DNA from: CAZSVI01 sp964610205
GTDB lineage: Bacteria; Bacillota; Clostridia; DSM-8532
Reading direction: 5' to 3'
DNA length: 29,737 nt
Assembly: GCA_964610205.1 (NCBI GenBank)
Contig: CAZSVI010000035.1
Span: 1-29,737 of the forward strand
The notes under the pieces were generated by a model, which was not told the origin of the DNA, did not search any database, and worked only from the letters and a program-made list of their open reading frames with translations. Every line of letters begins with the position of its first letter. The stretch's first letter is position 1. A program made the position numbers and the translations under genes. Of this stretch, positions 23,956 through 29,737 are shown piece by piece.

Positions 23956-23985
23956 ACTGTTTTAACGTAATCTTCCTTTTTTGAA

Positions 23986-24031
23986 ACCTTTTCTCAATAA
24001 GCATACCTTTCTTACAGGTTTGAGAAAAGGT
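23986..24031 (+). repeat. Inverted repeat in the leader of the AI-2E permease gene
   Basis: ACCTTTTCTCA (23986-23996) pairs perfectly with TGAGAAAAGGT (24021-24031). ACCT (24005-24008) and AGGT (24016-24019) make a smaller hairpin inside the loop. No T-run follows, so it is not a normal terminator; it could shape the mRNA between the two genes. Confidence 0.5.
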
Positions 24032-24054
24032 ACATAGAAGGTTGCTGGAGGTGT

Positions 24055-25095
24055 ATGGTGAAGGCCGGCCGTTGGATTCGGATTGGTATATTGGCAGCCC
24101 TGATAGCAGGGCTTCTTTTTTTTATTGTAAGGTATGGCAGAGATTTTTTACAGGCAATGCTTCCGTTGGGTATTGGTATACTCATTGCCTATATACTGCT
24201 TCCTGTAGTTGAAGCGATGGAAAGAATTAAAATCCCGAGAAAAGTGAGTATAATTCTTTCATTTGGTCTTGGGTTTTTTATCATTATGGTTATCATGCTC
24301 TGGTTAATACCAATTCTTGTAGAGAATATCAAAGATTTAACCGGAACCATTCCGGATATATTTGAAACCGGATTACGGGAGCTCAGGTTTTTTATTGAAA
24401 GAAATGTGCCGCCACACTGGCAGCCGGATATAATGATGGAAATTGACAACAAATTCATAGCTGCTCAGGAATGGCTGACGCAAGGCATATATAATTTTTT
24501 TCTGACACTGCCCAAAACATTGTCCATTATTTTTGATATTATGGTAGCATGGATACTGTCGTTTTATATACTGAAAGATAAGGAACGGATTGTTAAAAGC
24601 ATAAGGTATTTTTTTCCGAAATCATGCAGGGATGACATGTTATGCGTTATGCGTGATTTGCACAGGGTTGTCCTGCGGTTTATTCAGGGACAGGTTTTAA
24701 TCGCGGTAATAATTGCGATTCTGGAAATGGTCGGACTGTATCTTATCGGAATTCCCTATGCCCCGCTTATTGGGTTTATTGGGGGAATATCCAATATAGT
24801 TCCGTATTTCGGACCATATATCGGTGCCATTCCGGGCATGGCTGTCGCGCTGACAATTTCACCATGGAAGGCTCTATGGACAGCCCTTGTCTTTCTTGCC
24901 GTGCAGCAGTTGGATAATATTTATCTTTCTCCCCGGATTATGAAAGGTAAACTTGGATTGCACCCTGTTACAACAATTATGGCAGTTATTGCGGGAGGGC
25001 GCCTGTTTGGGTTTGCGGGGCTGATATTCAGCGTTCCCTTTACTGCAATGGTTTTAACGCTGATAAAAAGAGTGTACCGTAAAGTTTCAGGCTGA
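24055..25095 (+). CDS. AI-2E family transporter (putative permease)
   Basis: A 346-residue integral membrane protein of the PF01594 family. Two N-terminal spans (about 8-25 and 30-48) and a third (about 62-85) are followed by an extracytoplasmic-type loop (to about 150). The C-terminal conserved half has FIQGQVLIAVIIAILEMVGL, IGIPYAPLIGFIGGISNIVP, YFGPYIGAIPG and LDNIYLSPRIMKGKLGLHP, then GRLFGFAGLIFSVPF. Members include exporters of autoinducer 2, antiporters and sporulation protein YtvI; the substrate cannot be told here. GGAGG precedes the ATG. alaS follows with its own promoter, a neighbourhood also seen for yrrI in B. subtilis. Confidence 0.92.
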   Translation: MVKAGRWIRIGILAALIAGLLFFIVRYGRDFLQAMLPLGIGILIAYILLPVVEAMERIKIPRKVSIILSFGLGFFIIMVIMLWLIPILVENIKDLTGTIPDIFETGLRELRFFIERNVPPHWQPDIMMEIDNKFIAAQEWLTQGIYNFFLTLPKTLSIIFDIMVAWILSFYILKDKERIVKSIRYFFPKSCRDDMLCVMRDLHRVVLRFIQGQVLIAVIIAILEMVGLYLIGIPYAPLIGFIGGISNIVPYFGPYIGAIPGMAVALTISPWKALWTALVFLAVQQLDNIYLSPRIMKGKLGLHPVTTIMAVIAGGRLFGFAGLIFSVPFTAMVLTLIKRVYRKVSG

Positions 25096-25194
25096 TGATA
25101 AACGGCGGGGCCTAAAGCTCCGAACCACCCGCTATGTTAACCTGACTGTACGTCTGAATAGTAACGACCAGACCTCTGCATAGACACAAACTGC

Positions 25195-25221
25195 TTGCAC
25201 AATTCCGTCCGTTGTTATAAT
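25195..25221 (+). promoter_or_regulatory. Promoter of alaS
   Basis: TTGCAC (25195-25200) and TATAAT (25216-25221) with TGT before it, an extended -10. The spacer to the perfect hexamer is 15 bases; TAATAT at 25218-25223 would give 17. In the leader TTGTCA (25226-25231) can pair with TGACAA (25255-25260) and GCAAA with TTTGC inside. No T-box sequence (AGGGTGG) is present. Confidence 0.65.
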
Positions 25222-25296
25222 ATATTTGTCAGCAAATAGTCATTTTGCATAGCATGACAAGGATTATCAGACAGAAAAAATGAAGCGAGGGTTATT

Positions 25297-27951
25297 ATGC
25301 GGAAAATCGGTTTAAACGAATTAAGAGAAGAGTATCTTTCCTTTTTTGAAGGCAAGGGGCATTTGAGACTGCCCAGTTATTCCCTGGTTCCGGTCAATGA
25401 TCCCAGCATATTGCTGATTAATGCCGGAATGACACCCTTAAAACCGTATTTCACAGGGCATGAGATTCCGCCGGCCGGAAGGGTTACATCATGTCAGAAA
25501 TGTATCCGTACGCCAGATATAGATAATGTGGGAAAAACATCACGTCATGGTACGTTCTTTGAAATGCTTGGGAACTTTTCCTTTGGTGATTATTTTAAAA
25601 AAGAAGCCATTCCGTGGGCATGGGAATTTTTAACAAAGGTTCTTGAAATACCGGAAGAAAAGCTTTTCGTATCGGTTTATATGGATGACGACGAAGCTTA
25701 TGACATATGGTGCAAGGATGTGGGGCTTCCCCGTGAAAAAATATTCAGAATGGGGAAAGAAGATAATTTCTGGGAACATGGAACTGGTCCCTGCGGCCCC
25801 TGCTCGGAAATTTATTATGACCGCGGATTGGATAAGGGCTGCGGGAAGGAAGGCTGTAAGGTCGGCTGTGATTGCGACCGCTTTATTGAAATCTGGAATT
25901 TGGTGTTTACCCAGTTCGATCGACAGGACGACAACACGTATTTACCATTGGCAGCAAAAAACATAGACACCGGTATGGGCCTGGAAAGGCTGGCCTGTGT
26001 GGTGCAGCAGGCGGATAATATTTTTGAGGCGGATACCATCAGGCATGTCCTGGATCATGTATGCCGCGTATCCGGCGCAAAATATACAAGTGAAGGCAAA
26101 AAGGATGTTTCCATAAGGGTCATTACAGATCATTCCCGAAGCGCTTCAATGATGGTATCCGATGGTGTATTGCCCTCCAACGAAGGCAGGGGATATGTTT
26201 TACGAAGGCTTATCCGCCGTGCCGCAAGGCATGGAAGGCTCATAGGAATTAAACGCGTCTTTCTGCCGGAGCTTGTCAACACCGTCATTGATACATCCAT
26301 GGGCGCATATCCGCATATGGATGAAAAAAGAGAATACATTAAAAAGGTCATTTCAAATGAAGAAGAAAAATTTTATACCACCATTGATCAGGGGATGAAC
26401 ATACTGGATGGATACCTCCTTGAACTGAAGGAAAAAGGGCTGAGCACACTTACCGGTTCAATGGTTTTCAAGCTTCACGATACCTTTGGCTTTCCGGTAG
26501 ATCTGACGCGGGAGATTGCACAGGAATATGGCCTGTGTGTTGATGAAGAGGGCTTTATGATTGAAATGAAAAAGCAGAAGGAAAAAGCCCGTGAAGCGCA
26601 TTTTAAAAAGGAAGAATCAGCCTGGGAAAAGGATCTGTTTCCCGGGGAGCATAAGCTTTTCACCACACAATTTACAGGTTATGACAAATATGAAGATAGG
26701 TCGGTTGTGAAGTATATTATTCATGACGGGATTCTGACCGAAACGGCGGCGGAAGGAGAGGACGCGGTTGTCGTTCTTGACAGGACGCCCTTCTACGCCG
26801 AAAGCGGCGGACAAATGGGAGATTCAGGTGTTATCCGGGGTAAAAACTTTACCATGGAAGTTGAAGACTGTAAGAAAACAACCGACGGGAAATTTCTTCA
26901 TATAGGGAAAATTACTTCGGGCATGGTACAGCTTGAAGATGCGGTAACAGCTGAAGTCGATTTTCAAAAGCGAAAAAGCACGGCAAGAAATCACACGGTA
27001 ACGCATATCCTGCACAAAGCTTTGAAAAATGTTCTGGGTGATCATGTGAACCAGTCCGGTTCAATGGTTTCCGGCAGCCACCTCCGGTTTGACTTTACCC
27101 ATTTTTCCGCGTTAAGTTCGGAGCAGCTTGAGGCTGTTGAGCAGCAGGTAAATGATATCATAATGTCGGATTATCCTGTAAAAACACAGGAAATGCCGGT
27201 GGATGATGCTAAAAGGGAAGGCGCGACAGCGCTTTTTGGTGAGAAATACGGCAATACGGTCCGGGTAGTAACGGTTGGGGATTACAGCAAGGAATTATGC
27301 GGAGGAACTCATATAGGGGCAACCGGTGAAGCCGGGCTTATTAAAATTGTTTCAGAAGGCGGTATCGCCGCGGGAGTACGCCGTATTGAAGCGTTGACAG
27401 GAACCGGTGCAATCTCCTGGTATAAGGAACGGGAAATGCTTTTAAAGGAAGCTGCGGAAGCCGTAAAATCAACACCGGAGGATGTGGCAGCCAAAATACT
27501 GCATTTAGCGGACGAACTGAAAAATACCCGTAAAGAACTGGAGACTGTGAAGGAGAAAATAGTGAGCGGTTCTCTGGATGATATCCTTCGGAAAACACAG
27601 GATGTCAACGGGATTAAAGTGCTTGCCGAAAGAATGGATCAACTGGATATGAACGGCCTTAGAAATGCTGCGGATACCTTGAAAAACAAACTGGGATCGG
27701 CTGTAATTATACTGGCTTCCAGCCTGGGCGGCAAGGTAAATATTATCGTATCGGCCACCAAAGACGCCGTGGAAAAGGGAATCCATTGCGGGAAAATCAT
27801 AGGCGAGGCAGCAAAAGCAGCCGGCGGCGGAGGCGGAGGCAGGCCCGATATGGCCCAGGCCGGCGGAAAGAACGTTACCGGTATAAACAAAGCTCTCGAA
27901 ATCGCCCTCGAAGCAGTAAGGAAGCAGGGGGACGGTTTTTTTGCTTCCTAA
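25297..27951 (+). CDS. alaS: Alanyl-tRNA synthetase
   Basis: The 884-residue class II synthetase charges tRNA-Ala. The N-terminal catalytic core opens with LNELREEYLSFFEGKGH, then FTGHEIPPAGRVTSCQKCIR and RHGTFFEMLGNFSFGDYF. The central part has DHSRSASMMVSDGVLPSNEG and GYVLRRLIRRAARHGR. The editing domain has the zinc motif NHTVTHILH (about 566-574) and CGGTHIGATGE (about 668-678), which clear Ser- and Gly-tRNA-Ala. The C-terminal DHHA1 domain ends with a glycine run and RPDMAQAGGK. The last nine residues (KQGDGFFAS) and the stop lie within or at the edge of a palindromic repeat (27920-27948), so the original end has been replaced. ireB and ruvX, common neighbours of alaS in Firmicutes, are absent. 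Confidence 0.97.
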   Translation: MRKIGLNELREEYLSFFEGKGHLRLPSYSLVPVNDPSILLINAGMTPLKPYFTGHEIPPAGRVTSCQKCIRTPDIDNVGKTSRHGTFFEMLGNFSFGDYFKKEAIPWAWEFLTKVLEIPEEKLFVSVYMDDDEAYDIWCKDVGLPREKIFRMGKEDNFWEHGTGPCGPCSEIYYDRGLDKGCGKEGCKVGCDCDRFIEIWNLVFTQFDRQDDNTYLPLAAKNIDTGMGLERLACVVQQADNIFEADTIRHVLDHVCRVSGAKYTSEGKKDVSIRVITDHSRSASMMVSDGVLPSNEGRGYVLRRLIRRAARHGRLIGIKRVFLPELVNTVIDTSMGAYPHMDEKREYIKKVISNEEEKFYTTIDQGMNILDGYLLELKEKGLSTLTGSMVFKLHDTFGFPVDLTREIAQEYGLCVDEEGFMIEMKKQKEKAREAHFKKEESAWEKDLFPGEHKLFTTQFTGYDKYEDRSVVKYIIHDGILTETAAEGEDAVVVLDRTPFYAESGGQMGDSGVIRGKNFTMEVEDCKKTTDGKFLHIGKITSGMVQLEDAVTAEVDFQKRKSTARNHTVTHILHKALKNVLGDHVNQSGSMVSGSHLRFDFTHFSALSSEQLEAVEQQVNDIIMSDYPVKTQEMPVDDAKREGATALFGEKYGNTVRVVTVGDYSKELCGGTHIGATGEAGLIKIVSEGGIAAGVRRIEALTGTGAISWYKEREMLLKEAAEAVKSTPEDVAAKILHLADELKNTRKELETVKEKIVSGSLDDILRKTQDVNGIKVLAERMDQLDMNGLRNAADTLKNKLGSAVIILASSLGGKVNIIVSATKDAVEKGIHCGKIIGEAAKAAGGGGGGRPDMAQAGGKNVTGINKALEIALEAVRKQGDGFFAS

Positions 27952-27981
27952 TGGAAGCAGAGGGACGGTTCTTTTGCTTCC
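27920..27981 (+). repeat. Two direct copies of a 29-base palindromic repeat
   Basis: Copy 1 (27920-27948) and copy 2 (27953-27981) differ at 2 of 29 bases. Each begins GGAAGCAG, contains GGGACGGTT and ends TTTTGCTTCC, so GGAAGCA and TGCTTCC form a 7-pair stem. Copy 1 is translated as the end of alaS; copy 2 follows the stop by one base. GGGACGGTT-type repeats of this kind occur in other Firmicutes as far as I recall. The hairpins might also end or protect the alaS mRNA. Confidence 0.8.
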
Positions 27982-28035
27982 TTTCCTATAAGACAGATAA
28001 ACCGAGCATAGTGATCTTTTAAAGGAGGATAAAAA

Positions 28036-28380
28036 ATGAACGATTGCATATTCTGTAAAATCATAGAAGGCACTATTCCTTCGAATAAGGTGTATGAAAA
28101 TGAGGATATTATAGCGTTTAACGATATCCGTCCGGCTGCTCCAATCCATGTTCTTCTGGTTCCCAAAACACATATTGAAAGCCTTGAAGCTTTAAATGAT
28201 TCAAATATGGATACGGTTAAAAAAATACATTCCGCAATCCAAAAGGTGGCTGAAATAACGGGCATAAACGAAAAAGGGTATCGTGTAGTAATAAACTGCG
28301 GAAAGGACGGTGGCCAGACAGTTCCCCATCTGCATTACCACGTGCTGGGAGGCGTTGAGTTCAGCGAAAAGATAATATAG
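28036..28380 (+). CDS. HIT family (histidine triad) protein
   Basis: A 114-residue HinT-type nucleotide phosphoramidase, which hydrolyses AMP-lysine or similar adenosine phosphoramidates. Present are CIFCKIIEGTIPSNKVYE (with the two N-terminal Cys of many HinT proteins), FNDIRPAAPIHVLLVPK (about 28-44), and the active site HLHYHVLGG near the C-terminus, the H-x-H-x-H triad. AAAGGAGG precedes the ATG. It follows alaS by 84 bases that hold the second palindromic repeat copy. It could be co-transcribed with alaS if the repeat does not terminate. Confidence 0.95.
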   Translation: MNDCIFCKIIEGTIPSNKVYENEDIIAFNDIRPAAPIHVLLVPKTHIESLEALNDSNMDTVKKIHSAIQKVAEITGINEKGYRVVINCGKDGGQTVPHLHYHVLGGVEFSEKII

Positions 28381-28486
28381 GCCTTTATCTTTGAATTTGC
28401 TTCCAAACTGGATGCCCACGATTAGCCGACTACAAAGATCAACTTCTTAACTCACCAATGTACGTATCACTGCTTACTTTTCAAAA

Positions 28487-28517
28487 GCCTCTTAAAACGC
28501 TTTCTTGAGGCCATTTT
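28487..28517 (+). terminator. Weak terminator-like hairpin between convergent genes
   Basis: GCCTC (28487-28491) and GAGGC (28507-28511) with a 15-base loop, then CATTTT. It lies between the HIT gene and the convergent methyltransferase-like gene. The stem is short, so support is limited. The rest of 28381-28565 shows nothing. Confidence 0.35.
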
Positions 28518-28565
28518 CCTTAACCTTCTTCAAGTATTTTTATGGTCAATTCACAGCCATTATGA

Positions 28566-29573
28566 TCAAACAAGGGTATAAAAATCCGACACAGCTTTAA
28601 AAAATGCGTCGATATTTCCCCAGCTGCTCTTCGGTGGGATATCACAACCGGAAGAAATGACGAAATTTGGGTAATCCCTGCATGCTTCCAGCAGTTCCAT
28701 TGTCGCCTTCCGGACAGACTGAGGCGTTCCGCTGCAAAATTGTACGGAGGGATCGATATTTCCCATGACAACAATATCCGACGGGATCTTTTTCATCATC
28801 TCCGTCATATCGATAGCATTGCCGAAATGATAGGCTCCGGCGCCTACTGTTAGAATCTCACCAATCATATCCAGAACGCCACCGCCGCAATTGTGGTAAA
28901 TCACCAGAAATTCATCGGTTTGTGTTTCCTCAACAATCCTTTTAAAATAAGATACGGAATATTCCTCGTTGAGGGCCGGAGTGAGAAGACCCGCAAGTGG
29001 TTCTGCGATTACAACTCCACTGGCTCCTGCGCTTTTATAGGCATTTATATAGTCGATGATAAAGCGGGTAGACTTTTCAAGTGTAACATGTACCATATCC
29101 GGGTTGTCATAGCAGGAGATCATTGCTTCGCTGACGCCGATTAACCTTCCGGTCAGGGAAAAGGGACCAATTGCACCGGCGAATACCGGTCTGTCGGTAA
29201 TCTCATTAACGGCTTTGCGGAGTGCTTCAATATAAATGCCGGTACGTCCGGCGCCAACCGCAGGAATGGCAAGCGCTTTTGCTTGTTCTTCATTCTCAAT
29301 AATACGGTTTGTCACTGCCGGAACCTCATCATCCAAATAGCGTATGGCAGAGCCAAAGGTCTCGGCCTCAACAGACAGATCCATCATACTCACTGCCGCA
29401 TATGCATCGGTTCTGTTCGCTACCAGCTTCATGCCCTTTGCCTGCAGATTGCTGTCTGTTATTAATTCCTTAACACCAATACCCATCAATTGAATAGAGG
29501 GAAAGGACAGAATTGGCATAGCCTTTTTAACAGGACTGTTTTTTATGTCAGTAATCCATTTTTTCATGTTCAT
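28566..29573 (-). CDS. Uroporphyrinogen decarboxylase/MtaA-like methyltransferase
   Basis: A 335-residue protein with the UroD-like TIM barrel. Blocks include AGAIGPFSLTGRLIG (about 132-146), VVIAEPLAGLLTPAL (about 187-201), IYHNCGGG (225-232), VMGNIDPS and ISSGCDIPP. The pattern H227-x-C229 with a later C310 matches the zinc site of MtaA/MtbA/CmuA corrinoid methyltransferases rather than true HemE, so it probably moves a methyl group between a corrinoid protein and a thiol acceptor. No corrinoid protein or substrate methyltransferase gene is visible, though partners could lie beyond the window. GAGAGG precedes ATG 29573; a second in-frame ATG is two codons later. Confidence 0.85.
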   Translation of the reverse strand: MNMKKWITDIKNSPVKKAMPILSFPSIQLMGIGVKELITDSNLQAKGMKLVANRTDAYAAVSMMDLSVEAETFGSAIRYLDDEVPAVTNRIIENEEQAKALAIPAVGAGRTGIYIEALRKAVNEITDRPVFAGAIGPFSLTGRLIGVSEAMISCYDNPDMVHVTLEKSTRFIIDYINAYKSAGASGVVIAEPLAGLLTPALNEEYSVSYFKRIVEETQTDEFLVIYHNCGGGVLDMIGEILTVGAGAYHFGNAIDMTEMMKKIPSDIVVMGNIDPSVQFCSGTPQSVRKATMELLEACRDYPNFVISSGCDIPPKSSWGNIDAFFKAVSDFYTLV

Positions 29574-29608
29574 AAGCGTTCAACCTCTCAATTTGTATTT
29601 CCACAGCA

Positions 29609-29617
29609 ATTATAACA
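29609..29617 (-). promoter_or_regulatory. Extended -10 promoter of the methyltransferase-like gene
   Basis: On the minus strand TGTTATAAT (29617-29609), a perfect extended -10, 36 bases before the ATG. No good -35 was seen, which is common with extended -10 sites. Confidence 0.55.
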
Positions 29618-29684
29618 GGGAGTGAATTTTGGATTATAGAACAATATCTCTTTTTTTTGTATTTTTATTTGGATTTTTTTTTGT

Positions 29685-29737
29685 AAATAACAGATAGGCG
29701 TGAGTGTTTTTGCAATGGCAGAATGTTACAGAAATGT
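29685..29737 (+). repeat. Leader-like element, copy B (dispersed repeat), cut by window end
   Basis: It resembles 11400-11451 at about 41 of 53 positions with one gap, with conserved AAATAACAGAT, GTGTTTTTGC, GGCAG and TGTTACA. By analogy it may be the 5' leader of a plus-strand gene beyond the window. Confidence 0.5.

Noticed and set aside
25096..25296. T-box riboswitch before alaS
   Set aside because: No AGGGTGG-type T-box sequence or terminator/antiterminator pair was found, only a promoter and a modest stem.
27505..28173. Minus-strand open frame of 222 codons across the alaS end and palindromic repeats
   Set aside because: It lies opposite alaS and the HIT gene, which are certain, and its sequence has no recognisable family. 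Its repeated GSKKTVPLLP-like part is just the repeat read backwards.
28520..28774. Minus-strand open frame of 84 codons overlapping the methyltransferase-like gene end
   Set aside because: It overlaps a well-supported gene in another frame, and has no ribosome site or family.
1..29737. tRNA or rRNA genes
   Set aside because: No T-arm GGTTCGAATCC-like sequence in a cloverleaf context and no rRNA-like stretches were seen on either strand.

Overview
The window looks like the chromosome of a spore-forming, low-GC Gram-positive bacterium of the class Clostridia. The evidence is the complete forespore sigma operon (spoIIAA, spoIIAB, sigF), the Firmicutes cluster hprK-murB-rapZ-yvcK-whiA, purine-rich GGAGG-type ribosome sites, and AT-rich spacers with sigma-A promoters. 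The species cannot be named from sequence alone.

Layout. (1) 1-4864: two very large polytopic membrane proteins diverge from one promoter region. One is cut by the window start and is preceded by a GtrA-like gene; the other is a YYY/DUF2298 protein. They share a local motif and probably form a cell-surface glycosylation module. (2) 4865-5782: a small membrane ORF, a decayed histidine kinase 3' end and a broken leader-like ORF. (3) 5783-14536: a co-directional run thrC, hprK, murB, rapZ, yvcK, a glycogen debranching enzyme and whiA, covering carbon regulation, wall precursor supply and storage glucan use. (4) 14543-16490: a sigma-H-like promoter and the spoIIA operon, with an unusual 213-base gap before sigF.

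(5) 16558-21580 is the most notable part. A putative amidase gene (papain-like Amidase_6 type) just downstream of sigF is split after codon 38 by an element of about 4.5 kb. The element has inverted ends, a 6-base repeat ACCAAT at both junctions, a large serine recombinase, a small ORF before it, a helix-turn-helix/HipA-like kinase fusion and a truncated primase. Precise removal between the ACCAAT copies restores one uninterrupted 164-codon reading frame. This is the arrangement of skin-like intervening elements, so regulated excision is an open and testable possibility. The sequence does not show whether excision occurs.

(6) 21596-28380: a DUF1015 gene on the minus strand, then PRC-barrel, YtxH-like small protein, AI-2E family permease, alaS and a HIT protein on the plus strand. 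A pair of 29-base palindromic repeats forms the very end of alaS. (7) 28566-29573: a MtaA/uroporphyrinogen decarboxylase-like gene on the minus strand. The last 53 bases of the window resemble the 5' leader of the debranching enzyme gene, suggesting a dispersed RNA or DNA element.

No rRNA, tRNA or CRISPR array was seen.
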